Origin: CAZVWW01 sp964631265
GTDB lineage: Bacteria > Thermotogota > Thermotogae > MWEM01
Length of the DNA: 37,523 bases
Assembly: GCA_964631265.1 (NCBI GenBank)
Contig: CAZVWW010000009.1
Coordinates: forward strand, 1 to 37,523
Direction of reading: 5' to 3'
Below, piece by piece: positions 16,231 to 24,887 of the stretch. How positions within the stretch are numbered: the stretch's first letter is position 1; the number at the start of each line of letters is the position of its first letter. The notes beneath the pieces are model-generated. The model saw only the letters and a program-made list of their open reading frames with translations. It had not been told where the DNA came from and ran no database searches. The position numbers and the translations under genes were made by a program.

Positions 16231-17207
16231 TTTTTCACACACTCCCGTATAGCGATCTGCTTCTTTTCATAAAGTGGTGTCAGGTAGGGTTGAAAGAACC
16301 CTCTGTATCCTTTCAGACGGTCCTGTTGAGGCTTTGTGATCACAACCTGTCCCGCTTCTTCAATCTGATCCTTTATACTGTATACCAGTTCCATTGTCTT
16401 TACCATATCCCCGAAAGAGGGTGTATAAGGTCCGGCAACTATGTTTTTCTCCAATCCGGAGGGTATAAAAAGGCCGACCCGGTTTAAACGGATCCCTCTT
16501 GATTCAACGAACCGTTTCATCACTCCCATCTGCTCAACCGCATCCCGTAGTGTCAGCGGGATGTATCCCCCGTTTCTGTAGAGGATTTCAAGTGGTGTGT
16601 TTGTCAACACAAGGGTGGGATGAACCCGGATGGTATCGGGCTTTAGAGCAACTGCCCTTTTTAAACTATCAAGATCCCCGGTGTCGTTTGATCGATACAG
16701 TCCGGTCATTAAATGAATGCCAACTTCAAATCCGTGATCTATCAATTTTCTGACGGCTGACTCAGCGGCTTTTGCATCGTGCGCTCTGTTATTGTGTTTC
16801 AAGACATCGTCATCAAAAGACTGAACCCCGATCTCTATTGAGCGGCATTTTGTGGCCTTGTAAAGCTGAAGTGTTTCATTATCCAGTCCTACAGGCCCCG
16901 TCGAGAGCCTTATAGAATCCACGCTCCCCTTTGTTATCCATTTCGTTGCCCATTTTAGATATCTGGTCTGTATCTCTTTTTCGAGATTCGAAAAAGTCCC
17001 GCCGAAAAAGGCAATCTGTACGGTTTTCGGATCTTTTGAATAAGACAGATAGCTTTCAACCTGCCGGTCAAGCGCCTCTTCATTATAATCATCGGGTTTA
17101 AAGCATTCCAAACCGGTAAGCGCTGTTTCGTTGCAGTATATACAGCGGCTTTTACACCCCGCCCATGGGAGAAAGACCGGTATGATAAATAATTTTTCTT
17201 TTTTCAT
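16227..17207 (-). CDS. radical SAM protein, Elp3-like, rnc-associated
   Basis: The 326-residue protein has the 4Fe-4S cluster motif CKSRCIYC (CX3CX2C, near residues 18-25) followed by FFGGTFSNL and, further on, IEIGVQSFDDDVLKHNNR. That is the arrangement of Elp3-related radical SAM enzymes without the acetyltransferase domain. Such a gene beside rnc is known in many anaerobic bacteria, but its reaction is not established to my knowledge; tRNA or other RNA modification is a guess based on the relation to Elp3. Its ATG overlaps the rnc stop by four bases and its stop overlaps the TolC-like ATG, so three genes are translationally coupled. Confidence 0.88.
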   Translation of the reverse strand: MKKEKLFIIPVFLPWAGCKSRCIYCNETALTGLECFKPDDYNEEALDRQVESYLSYSKDPKTVQIAFFGGTFSNLEKEIQTRYLKWATKWITKGSVDSIRLSTGPVGLDNETLQLYKATKCRSIEIGVQSFDDDVLKHNNRAHDAKAAESAVRKLIDHGFEVGIHLMTGLYRSNDTGDLDSLKRAVALKPDTIRVHPTLVLTNTPLEILYRNGGYIPLTLRDAVEQMGVMKRFVESRGIRLNRVGLFIPSGLEKNIVAGPYTPSFGDMVKTMELVYSIKDQIEEAGQVVITKPQQDRLKGYRGFFQPYLTPLYEKKQIAIRECVKK

Positions 17208-17941
17208 AGACCTTTTTCAGCCATCAACTCCTTTATGGCATGCTTTGCCGCCATCTGCTCAGCCTCTTTTTTGCTTTTTCCTCTGCCAAGCCCGTATCGT
17301 CGTCCGCTTAGTATTATTTCAAAGACAAACTCCGGATTATGGGAAGGCCCTTTTTCTTCAATGAGTCTGTACTCCGGCAGCTCTTTCTTCTCGGATTGTG
17401 TCATCTCCTGCAACTTTGTCTTGTAATCCATAAGAAGTGAATCCTTCATCACCACGTTAATGTATTCATTGATCTTTTCGAGGATGAATTTCTCCACAAC
17501 TTCGAAACCCCTGTCAAGATATATTGCTCCACAGAGGGCTTCAAATCCATCCGCCAAAAGGGATTCACGGTCTCTTGCACCGGAAAGTACTTCTCCATGA
17601 CCCAGATACATGTACTGACCGAGTTCAATCTTTCTGGCCAGTTTAGCCAGAAGGGCCTCACTTGCCAGTACGGCCTTTGCCCTTGCCAGTTCCCCCTCGT
17701 GGTTTTCGGGATAGGCCTTGAAGAGCTTTTCAACGATGACCAATCCCACCACTGAATCCCCCAGAAACTCCAGCCTCTCGTTGGAATAGATACTGTCCTT
17801 GTTCTCAAAACGGTCGCTCTCATTGACATAGGATGTGTGGCACAATGCCTTGAAGAGGCGTTCAGTGCTGTCAAATTGGATACCAATCAAGTCCTCGAAC
17901 TTTTTGAGCCTTACAACATCATCTTCGTTTAAAATGTTCAT
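17204..17941 (-). CDS. rnc: ribonuclease III
   Basis: RNase III cuts double-stranded RNA in rRNA precursors and regulatory duplexes. The N-terminal endonuclease domain carries the signature NERLEFLGDS (residues 54-63, with E58 and D62 at the metal site) and FEALCGAIYLDRG further on. The C-terminal double-stranded-RNA-binding domain spans about residues 170-245, ending with the KSKKEAEQMAAKHAIKEL helix. I choose the ATG at 17941 (245 residues): GAGGAAGGGGG lies just upstream, and the TTG at 17959 would fall almost at the expected transcript start. It heads the operon rnc - radical SAM - TolC-like - gckA. Confidence 0.96.
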   Translation of the reverse strand: MNILNEDDVVRLKKFEDLIGIQFDSTERLFKALCHTSYVNESDRFENKDSIYSNERLEFLGDSVVGLVIVEKLFKAYPENHEGELARAKAVLASEALLAKLARKIELGQYMYLGHGEVLSGARDRESLLADGFEALCGAIYLDRGFEVVEKFILEKINEYINVVMKDSLLMDYKTKLQEMTQSEKKELPEYRLIEEKGPSHNPEFVFEIILSGRRYGLGRGKSKKEAEQMAAKHAIKELMAEKGL

Positions 17942-17968
17942 TCCCCCTTCCTCTTTCAAATTGACACT

Positions 17969-17977
17969 ATTATATCA
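17969..17977 (-). promoter_or_regulatory. extended -10 promoter box for the rnc operon
   Basis: The minus strand reads TGATATAAT. Transcription should begin near 17962, giving a leader of about 20 bases with the ribosome binding site of rnc. It lies back to back with the rlmH promoter, whose identical nine-base box is 25 bases away on the other strand. Confidence 0.65.
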
Positions 17978-18002
17978 TCACTTTCAGATTCTCAGGCCTT
18001 TG

Positions 18003-18011
18003 TGATATAAT
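18003..18011 (+). promoter_or_regulatory. extended -10 promoter box for rlmH
   Basis: TGATATAAT at 18003-18011, with a weak -35-like TTCAGA 17 or 18 bases upstream. The normal start of transcription, 6-7 bases after the box, coincides with the GTG start of rlmH at 18018, which suggests a leaderless message. Confidence 0.6.
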
Positions 18012-18017
18012 TTTCCC

Positions 18018-18479
18018 GTGAGGATATTTTATTTCGGATCTTTAAAAACGAAATTTGCCAAAACCGGTATCAGGCGCTATCATGAATGGCTCAAACCGTA
18101 TACTAATTTAAGCCTTGTAGGTCTCAGTAGTGGCGGCGATATTAACAAAATGAGCAAAGAAGAGATTCAGAAGAAAGAATCTGATGAACTGTTCAAGAAA
18201 AAAAAGGAAGCGGAAGCCCTGATACTCCTTGATGAGCATGGTAAGATGTACAGCTCAGAGGCCTTTTCGTCCGTTATAGAGGAGGCAAGGGTATATTCGA
18301 AGAAACTCTTGTTCTGTGTCGGGGGGTATACCGGTTTTCATAAAAGTGTTATCAATAAATCAGATAAGACCATCTCGTTATCCCGAATGACATTTACTCA
18401 TGAGATGGCTTTGTTGATATTATACGAACAGATTTACAGAGCCATGAAGATCATCAAGGGTGAACAGTATCATTATTAA
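18018..18479 (+). CDS. rlmH: 23S rRNA (pseudouridine1915-N3)-methyltransferase RlmH
   Basis: RlmH is a small SPOUT-class methyltransferase that uses S-adenosylmethionine to methylate pseudouridine 1915 in helix 69 of 23S rRNA on assembled ribosomes. The 153 residues are full length. The trefoil-knot motifs are visible: LDEHGKMYSSEAFS, FCVGGYTGF (GGxxG), SLSRMTFTHEMA, and the C-terminal EQIYRAMKIIKGEQYHY. The GTG start gives the expected N-terminus (MRIFYFGSLK), yet there is no ribosome binding site before it, only the -10 box. Corresponding genes in Firmicutes are often single or near the chromosome origin; here rlmH heads a plus-strand run. Confidence 0.95.
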   Translation: MRIFYFGSLKTKFAKTGIRRYHEWLKPYTNLSLVGLSSGGDINKMSKEEIQKKESDELFKKKKEAEALILLDEHGKMYSSEAFSSVIEEARVYSKKLLFCVGGYTGFHKSVINKSDKTISLSRMTFTHEMALLILYEQIYRAMKIIKGEQYHY

Positions 18480-18520
18480 TCAGAATATATCTGTTTCAAA
18501 AATAGGATGGTGGTAAATAA

Positions 18521-19918
18521 GTGGAACCTGAACCTGGAGGTATGGAATCATTGATCTGGCAGTCTGTTTTTTTAGTTTTTCTGTTGTTTTTATCCGGGTT
18601 GTTCTCTTCTTCAGAGACAGCATTAACATCCATGAGTAAGCTCCGTTTGAAAGAGCTTGGCGAAAAGGCAACCAGCAAGGAGAAAAAGAAGGTCGTTGAA
18701 AAGGCTTTACATGAACCGAACAAGATCCTGACCACGATTCTGGTCTTTAACAATTTTGTCAATATTCTCGCTTCATCATTGGCAACGCTGATCACACTCA
18801 ATCTCTTTCCCGGAGATACAGGTAATGCAGCAGCGCTTGCGACGGGTGTTATGACCATGCTGATTCTTATCTTCGGAGAAATCACACCGAAGGTGTACGC
18901 CACTCAGAACTCGGAAAAGCTCTTTCACATGGTCATCAGGATCCTCACCTTTTTGAGCCTTGTCCTGACGCCGATTATCTGGCTGCTCATCAGTATCAGC
19001 AATGTCTTTATCAGACTCATCGGCGGTCATGTGGTTAAGGATGCCCCGTTTATAACCGAAGATGAGATCGTCTATGCCATGCAGGTGGGCGCACAGGAAG
19101 GGGCGATTGAGTTAGAGGAAGGCAGGATGCTGACAAGGGCGCTTGAACTAAAGGAAACAAACGTTAAGGAGATTATGATTCCAAGGGTGGATATGATCGC
19201 TTTTGATGAATCAATCAGCCTCAAAGAGGCGCTAAGATACGTCAGCGATGAGGGGTATTCAAGATTCCCCGTCTATCACGAGAGCGTGGATAATGTCATA
19301 GGCGTTCTTTATGCAAAAGATATTATCAAAGTCATTGATCAAAGGGGTATCGAGACCCTGGAAAAAGTGTCGGTAAAGGATATCGCCAGAATCCCGTATT
19401 TTGTTCCTGAAACCAAGAAGATTGATATACTGCTGCAGGAGTTTAAGGATAATATGGTGCACATGGCCATCGTTGTTGATGAATACGGCGGTACGGAAGG
19501 ACTTGTCACCATCGAGGACATCATAGAGGAAGTAATGGGCGAGATAATGGACGAATTCGATGAGGGGGAAGTGGTCGGTATTGATATGATCGGCCCAAAT
19601 GCCTATATCATCGATTCTAAAGTCCCGTTAAATGATATTGAACGAGAACTCGATGTGGAGTTTCCCGACACAGACTTTGAATCAATTGGAGGATATCTGC
19701 TTGAGATCTTCGAACGGGTGCCGAAGGTTGGAGAGGAAATCAAGATAAACGGCTTTTATTTCCGGATTCTTGCTTCGAGCAAAACACGGATTGAGAAGAT
19801 CAAGATGGTTGTAGTCTCCACAGAAACGAACCTTTATGATGTTTCCCAAGAGCCTACGGAAAAAGCGATAGACGACAAGATAAAGGAGGCAATAGAGGAA
19901 CGTGAAAAAGAAGATTAA
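18521..19918 (+). CDS. CNNM/CBS-domain membrane protein (TlyC/CorC/hemolysin C-like)
   Basis: The 465-residue protein has an N-terminal DUF21/CNNM transmembrane domain with about four helices (residues 8-180), including LSGLFSSSETALTSMSKLRL. A paired CBS domain (about 205-335) with VKEIMIPRVDM, FPVYHESVDNVIGVLYAKD and DEYGGTEGLVTIEDIIEEV follows, then a CorC/HlyC small domain (about 350-435, GPNAYIIDSKVPLND). Proteins of this plan take part in magnesium or cobalt export, with CBS domains sensing adenine nucleotides; the hemolysin name is historical. The GTG at 18521 is placed after GGATGGTGG; an ATG at 18542 sits too close to its GGAGG. It lies 41 bases after rlmH. Confidence 0.9.
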   Translation: MEPEPGGMESLIWQSVFLVFLLFLSGLFSSSETALTSMSKLRLKELGEKATSKEKKKVVEKALHEPNKILTTILVFNNFVNILASSLATLITLNLFPGDTGNAAALATGVMTMLILIFGEITPKVYATQNSEKLFHMVIRILTFLSLVLTPIIWLLISISNVFIRLIGGHVVKDAPFITEDEIVYAMQVGAQEGAIELEEGRMLTRALELKETNVKEIMIPRVDMIAFDESISLKEALRYVSDEGYSRFPVYHESVDNVIGVLYAKDIIKVIDQRGIETLEKVSVKDIARIPYFVPETKKIDILLQEFKDNMVHMAIVVDEYGGTEGLVTIEDIIEEVMGEIMDEFDEGEVVGIDMIGPNAYIIDSKVPLNDIERELDVEFPDTDFESIGGYLLEIFERVPKVGEEIKINGFYFRILASSKTRIEKIKMVVVSTETNLYDVSQEPTEKAIDDKIKEAIEEREKED

Positions 19919-20294
19919 TCAAGAGGAATTGATCGATTCAGCATTGGAACAGTTAAATAAAGCATATGCCCCTTTTTCAGGATTTGCTGTTGGTGCAGCG
20001 CTTTTGAGTAAGAGCGGAAAGGTTTTCACCGGGGTTAATGTCGAAAATTCATCATACGGTTTAAGTATCTGCGCTGAACGGGTGGCCTGTGTAAAGGCTG
20101 TCAGTGAGGGGGAAAAAGAATTTGACATGATCGTCGTGGCAACTGATTCAGATGAGCCTTCAACCCCTTGCGGGGCCTGCCGGCAGTTTCTCTGGGAATT
20201 CGGTGATATGAGGGTTATCCTTGTCAATAAAGAAAAAAAGACGAAAGAATACATGCTATCTGAGTTATTACCGGATGGTTTCATTTTAAAGTAA
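19902..20294 (+). CDS. cdd: cytidine deaminase
   Basis: Cdd converts cytidine and deoxycytidine to uridine forms for pyrimidine salvage. The 130 residues match the small tetrameric type. The zinc site is formed by the cysteine in CAERVA (with the catalytic glutamate) and the two cysteines in PCGACRQ, and the N-terminal YAPFSGFAVGAAL and NVENSSYGLSICAER segments are classic. The GTG start overlaps the end of the CBS protein gene by 17 bases with AGAGGAAC just upstream. The pairing of corC-like and cdd genes is common in bacterial genomes. Confidence 0.96.
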   Translation: MKKKINQEELIDSALEQLNKAYAPFSGFAVGAALLSKSGKVFTGVNVENSSYGLSICAERVACVKAVSEGEKEFDMIVVATDSDEPSTPCGACRQFLWEFGDMRVILVNKEKKTKEYMLSELLPDGFILK

Positions 20295-20308
20295 AAGGAG
20301 TGGTTTGT

Positions 20309-20839
20309 ATGCCTGAAAAGAGATTGTACCGTTCTCGAACAGATAAGATTGTGGCTGGGGTTTGTGGCGGATTTGCTAAATATTTTGACATAGATCCCGT
20401 TATTATCAGACTCTTCTGGGTGGCTACCTTTTTCCTGGCCGGAGCAGGTGTTTTACTCTATATTGTTGCCTGGATCATCATGCCTGAAGAACCTTTAAGG
20501 AAGAAAGAGAATGTCTTTAACGAAGAAGAAGATCGTGTCAAAGACAGCACAGACGAGGACTATAAAGAAGAAGTACATGAAGCGGATGAAGAATACGTGA
20601 AAACAGAGTTCAACGAAAAGAACAGCACCTATGAACAGAGAGAAAAAAGGTCTCGTAGCCATGAACAGGAGAAAAAGAGCAAGTTGGTCATCGGGGTCGG
20701 GATTCTCTTCGTTGGTGTTGCCTTTCTACTGAACCGTGCTTTTACCTGGAACATCTCGTGGAGCATCGTCTTCGGGATCTTCCTCATTATCGCCGGTTCG
20801 GCAATCCTTTATAAATTCTTCAGGGATGAGAACAAATGA
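20309..20839 (+). CDS. PspC-domain envelope protein
   Basis: The N-terminus is a PspC domain: RLYRSRTDKIVAGVCGGFAKYFDIDPVIIRL, followed by a membrane helix pair ending in IIMPEEP (about residues 30-65). A highly charged, acidic and glutamate-rich linker (about 70-130) follows. The C-terminus has two further helices (about 130-170) like those in LiaI/LiaF. PspC proteins take part in envelope-stress responses. I start it at the ATG at 20309, eight bases after AAAAGGAG; a GTG at 20300 would overlap that site. Its stop overlaps the next ATG (ATGA), linking it to the LiaF-like protein. Confidence 0.85.
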   Translation: MPEKRLYRSRTDKIVAGVCGGFAKYFDIDPVIIRLFWVATFFLAGAGVLLYIVAWIIMPEEPLRKKENVFNEEEDRVKDSTDEDYKEEVHEADEEYVKTEFNEKNSTYEQREKRSRSHEQEKKSKLVIGVGILFVGVAFLLNRAFTWNISWSIVFGIFLIIAGSAILYKFFRDENK

Positions 20840-21681
20840 GACTCTTTTTCGGAGTCATATTTCTTCTAATCGGTGTTCTCATTGTCATGGGATTGTACGA
20901 TATATCGATCTTCGGGACAATGATCGAGAATCTATTCTATCTCTGGCCGTTCATCCTGATTATCATTGGGATTTCCATCCTCTCAAACATCAAGGGGTTA
21001 CGCTGGCTGAGATATGTCAGTATGATTTTTATTGTTATCTTTGCCCTGGCTTTGATCTTCTATCCCTTTGGCCTTTTCGACGAGGATGATTATCAGGAGT
21101 TCCCGATTCGTATTGGGATACAGGATCCAAACAGAGAGATGATCATTAAGTTAAATTTCCCCAAGATTGACCTGAATGTCGAAACGGACAAGACACTGAC
21201 CTCAGAGATCAGGGGATCATATCATTCGAATGAAAACGATATCGAGATCATTTCCAGCGGTGATCGGATTACCATTAGCAATGAAATGGATTACCGGTTT
21301 TACACTTTCCGAAAAACAAGAAAGAGAATCCGCCTGAAGGTACCTGAGGATGTCAATTTTGAATTACTGGTAGATACCGCTGCTCTAAAAGCAGATTTCC
21401 TGCTTGAAGAGAATCCCTTTTCTATCATTGATATTAACACGGCAATGCTGAATATGAATATGACGGTGAATCGTTTCAAACGACCGATGCATTTTATCTC
21501 CGATTCCGCCATTGATAATCTTGACTTCATTATTCCTGAACAAGCCTCAATTAATGTTGAGAATGATTCGGGTATCAAGAAAACAACCATTGATGATCAA
21601 ATAGGACAAAACGCCGTTTCTCCTGATTTAAGACTTAGTCTGAATTCTGGTATTTCAAATCTTTCGATTGAGGGAAAGTAG
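20836..21681 (+). CDS. LiaF-like membrane protein with beta-helical C-terminal domain
   Basis: The 281-residue protein starts with a membrane segment (1-25), a second and third helix pair (about 33-80) in the LiaI/LiaF arrangement with LWPFILIIIGISIL, then an extracytoplasmic region (about 85-281). This is made of short beta strands and resembles the DUF4097/LiaF toast-rack or beta-helix fold, with repeated LN, ID and NLDF elements. LiaF-like proteins tune envelope-stress two-component systems, and the upstream PspC protein fits that theme. The next gene is a sensor kinase, 36 bases downstream. Whether PspC and this protein regulate that kinase is inference from position. Confidence 0.65.
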   Translation: MRLFFGVIFLLIGVLIVMGLYDISIFGTMIENLFYLWPFILIIIGISILSNIKGLRWLRYVSMIFIVIFALALIFYPFGLFDEDDYQEFPIRIGIQDPNREMIIKLNFPKIDLNVETDKTLTSEIRGSYHSNENDIEIISSGDRITISNEMDYRFYTFRKTRKRIRLKVPEDVNFELLVDTAALKADFLLEENPFSIIDINTAMLNMNMTVNRFKRPMHFISDSAIDNLDFIIPEQASINVENDSGIKKTTIDDQIGQNAVSPDLRLSLNSGISNLSIEGK

Positions 21682-21717
21682 CCCCATTATGCTGTTGCCA
21701 CAAACGGGTGATCGGAT

Positions 21718-24700
21718 TTGAACAATGCTAAACTGATGAGAGCCCTCTATGCCATCATCATCTTTGCAGTCATTTGGATGGCATTTTTTTTTATATTCTC
21801 CGCTCCAACCTTTTCGCGGAGCAAACTTGATCTGAAATGGATCTCTCCTGATTCAAACGATGTGGAATCCATCGATTTTCCCTTTGAGAAAAGAGAAAGA
21901 GGGCCGGTTGAGTTCAATATGCTTGCCGAGTTCAGCAAAGATGAGATAACATTGGATTCCATGGTTATTCCAGGCGCCTCTGCAAACTCGGTCAATGTAT
22001 TGCTGAACGGTGAAAGGATTGCCAGCGTCGCTTTCCCACCCGATATTAATGAAACCGATCAGTTGCTGCTCTCAAAGATTGTTTCGATAGACCCGGCTGA
22101 GATCAAAGAGGAGAACAGCCTGATCGTCAACTATCAATCACGCGATCGGCTGCTCGTTTATTCCCCGCCATACCTTGGTTCAATGGAAAGGATTAAGCCG
22201 AGTATGGATATCCTGGCTTTTCTCGGCAAGGATATCTACCTGATTGCCTTCGGTATGGGGGTACTGCTCTCGGTGATCCTCATACTCCTGTCAAAACATG
22301 TTCAGGAAAAGAAGATCACCTATATTGCGATCGGGATAGCAACGCTTTTCAACTCCTTCGGATGCGTTCTGTATACAGCTGAAAGGATCTTCTCAACACG
22401 TTTTGATTTTTTTCTGACCGCTTTGAAATCAATCGCCTTTGTACTCTTCAATCTCATGCTCTTGATTGGTATTGAGGCCTATTACGACAAAAAGAGACTC
22501 AATCTTTCCAAAAAACTCCTGATTCCCAATATCATCGCTTGTTTTCTCATCTATCTGGGGCTTGATGTCGCCCAATATGTGATTAATTATATGAACTTAG
22601 CGGCCATGATCTTTATCTCATTTAACAAAAAGTCCTATGAGTTCGTCTTTCCCGTCACCATCCTGAGTGCCACCTCCATTTATCTTCTGGTCGCCCCGGT
22701 ATCCGGCGAATTCGTTCCTCTTCCCATATACGCAAGCTCGTCTCTTGCCATCATTATCAGTTTTGGCATTGTCATGGTCAGGGACTTCCAAAAGACTTAT
22801 AAAGAGCTTCAAAACACATCGAACGAGTTATATGCCTCCTATGAGGAACTGACAGCCATGAACGAGGAACTTGAGAGCTCCTACAGGGAACTGGACAGAA
22901 AAGTCGTGGAAAGGACCACAAGGCTAAACGATATAACCGCCTCTCTCAGAACATTACTGGATAATACGGATGAGGGGTTTCTAACCTTTTCAAAAGACCT
23001 GTTGATCGATCCCGAATACAGTAAAGAATGCGAACGTATCTTTAACGGCAGTATCACCGGCAGGTCATTCTCCGCCCTGATTGCCGACGGGGATGTGGAA
23101 ATAAAAGAATTCCTCGACAAGATCTTTCCCAAGATACTTCGGGGAGCCCGTGATGAAGATGATAACGACTTTGAGATTGAGATGTATCTCTCATTGCTAC
23201 CAGAAGAAATCATCAGGAACGGTCGAACCATCAGCCTGGATTACAGAATAATCGAATCGCCAACAAAAGAAAAACAGATAATGGTTGTTATGCGCGATAT
23301 CTCAGAAAAGATCGAGCTGCAAAATGAGATTGAGCATGAGCGAAATATCCTGAAAATGGTCATAAAAGTGATCAAGTCCCGTGAGGATTATCTTGAACTT
23401 TTACGGGATTACAGGGAGTTCTTTATCAACGGTATCAACCAAATCCTTAACAGCCATTTGAGTTCCGAGGAGAAGAGTTCGGAGATCTTTAGAATCACGC
23501 ATACCTTCAAGGGTAATTTTGCTAATTTTGATTCAATCAATTCTGTCAGAGCCCTGCATGAATTTGAAAGCATCATTGAAGAAGACAGAAAACGTTTGAA
23601 TGGTATGGAACAGATGGAACTGAAACGATATTTTGATTCTTTCTCGCCACTTAACTGGATAGAGGACGATCTGACCATCATCAAGAAAACCGTGGGGGAG
23701 GATTTCTTCCAGACGGATGAAAAACTGCTTGTCGAGCCCGAAAGAATCCTCGATCTCGAAAACCGCGTCGCAGAGGGAGAGATGGGAGAGGAAGGCAGAA
23801 ACTTCCTCATTCACCTGAAACGGCTTCGATACCGTTCCTTTAAAGATATGATCGGTTATTACAGGAAATACACGCAGAGACTGGCACAAAAAACGAATAA
23901 ACTGGTCAATCCGGTTCAAATAAACGGAGACGACGCAACACTCGATAAAGACCTCTATAAACCACTGATCCGTTCGTTTACGCATCTCTTCAGAAACAGT
24001 ATTTTCCATGGCATCGAGAGCCCTGAGGAACGGGTTAAAAAGGGGAAATCCGAATATGGTAATATCACGGTTAATATCAAAAACGAAGATAAAACCATCT
24101 TTATGGACATCTGCGATGACGGAAAAGGGATTGACGTTGAACAGGTTGTCAATAAAGCCGTTGAATTAAAACGGTTAACACCTGAAGAGATAGATAAGAT
24201 GGATGATTTTGAAAAGATCAATCTGATATTTAAGGACAGGATATCCACAAGCGAAGTGGTTACTGACATTTCCGGTCGAGGCGTGGGACTATCCGCTTTG
24301 AAAAATGAACTGGAAAGGTTCGGAGGAGATATTAACATAACAACCGAAAAAGACCGTTTTACATGCTTTCGGATACAATTACCGGTAAAAGAAACACATG
24401 AACTTCCTGAAATCCCCCTTGAGAAGATCAGACAGTTAATCGAAGAGGAAGCCAAAAAATATTTTGATTCTTTAAATGTCAAGATCCTGGAGATTGAAGA
24501 AGATTCTTCCTATGACCGGATCAGTTTGAAGAAATTCAGCAGTTTTATAAGGCTAAGCGGTGCTGTTTACGCAACAACTCTTCTGTCATCGGATAATAAT
24601 CTGGCAAGATTTTTAGCTGCCAAACTCCTGATGAAAGAGACCACTGAAAGGATCTCACAGGATGATATGATTGACGGTGTTTCTGAGACTTGCAATATCT

Positions 24701-24873
24701 TCGTGGGAAACGCCATGAGAGACGTTTCGAAGGCCTCGGCTGTTGTCTCAATCAGTTCGCCGGTTTCTCTGAACTGTAGTAAAGGGGCAATAAACTATCC
24801 TGACAAAAAGAACTACAGCTGCCGGATCAAGACCGATAAGGGAACGCTCGGTTTCTTTGTGATAGAAAAATGA
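21718..24873 (+). CDS. multidomain sensor: 7TM receptor - PAS - HPt - CheA-like kinase - CheX-like phosphatase
   Basis: In the 1051 residues I see, in order: a signal anchor (8-28); a beta-rich extracytoplasmic region (to about 170); a 7TM-DISM-like membrane region (170-352); a coiled coil (355-400); a PAS domain (405-535); an HPt domain with phospho-acceptor H595 in HTFKGN; and a helical spacer. Next is a CheA-type ATPase with N-box LFRNSIFHGIE (N760, H764), DDGKGID (800-806) and SGRGVGL (852-858). The CheW-binding P5 domain of CheA is absent. The last 150 residues look like CheX/CheC, with the phosphatase motif ExxN kept as E990 and N993. The start is TTG with GGGTGA upstream. It should phosphorylate, and perhaps dephosphorylate, a CheY-like partner such as the convergent regulator at 24888-25583. 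Confidence 0.82.
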   Translation: MNNAKLMRALYAIIIFAVIWMAFFFIFSAPTFSRSKLDLKWISPDSNDVESIDFPFEKRERGPVEFNMLAEFSKDEITLDSMVIPGASANSVNVLLNGERIASVAFPPDINETDQLLLSKIVSIDPAEIKEENSLIVNYQSRDRLLVYSPPYLGSMERIKPSMDILAFLGKDIYLIAFGMGVLLSVILILLSKHVQEKKITYIAIGIATLFNSFGCVLYTAERIFSTRFDFFLTALKSIAFVLFNLMLLIGIEAYYDKKRLNLSKKLLIPNIIACFLIYLGLDVAQYVINYMNLAAMIFISFNKKSYEFVFPVTILSATSIYLLVAPVSGEFVPLPIYASSSLAIIISFGIVMVRDFQKTYKELQNTSNELYASYEELTAMNEELESSYRELDRKVVERTTRLNDITASLRTLLDNTDEGFLTFSKDLLIDPEYSKECERIFNGSITGRSFSALIADGDVEIKEFLDKIFPKILRGARDEDDNDFEIEMYLSLLPEEIIRNGRTISLDYRIIESPTKEKQIMVVMRDISEKIELQNEIEHERNILKMVIKVIKSREDYLELLRDYREFFINGINQILNSHLSSEEKSSEIFRITHTFKGNFANFDSINSVRALHEFESIIEEDRKRLNGMEQMELKRYFDSFSPLNWIEDDLTIIKKTVGEDFFQTDEKLLVEPERILDLENRVAEGEMGEEGRNFLIHLKRLRYRSFKDMIGYYRKYTQRLAQKTNKLVNPVQINGDDATLDKDLYKPLIRSFTHLFRNSIFHGIESPEERVKKGKSEYGNITVNIKNEDKTIFMDICDDGKGIDVEQVVNKAVELKRLTPEEIDKMDDFEKINLIFKDRISTSEVVTDISGRGVGLSALKNELERFGGDINITTEKDRFTCFRIQLPVKETHELPEIPLEKIRQLIEEEAKKYFDSLNVKILEIEEDSSYDRISLKKFSSFIRLSGAVYATTLLSSDNNLARFLAAKLLMKETTERISQDDMIDGVSETCNIFVGNAMRDVSKASAVVSISSPVSLNCSKGAINYPDKKNYSCRIKTDKGTLGFFVIEK

Positions 24874-24887
24874 TTGGTCTCTTGATG

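Noticed and set aside
17942..17959. TTG at 17959 as start of RNase III
   Set aside because: It lies within a few bases of the expected transcript start and upstream of the strong GAGGAAGGGGG site that serves the ATG at 17941.
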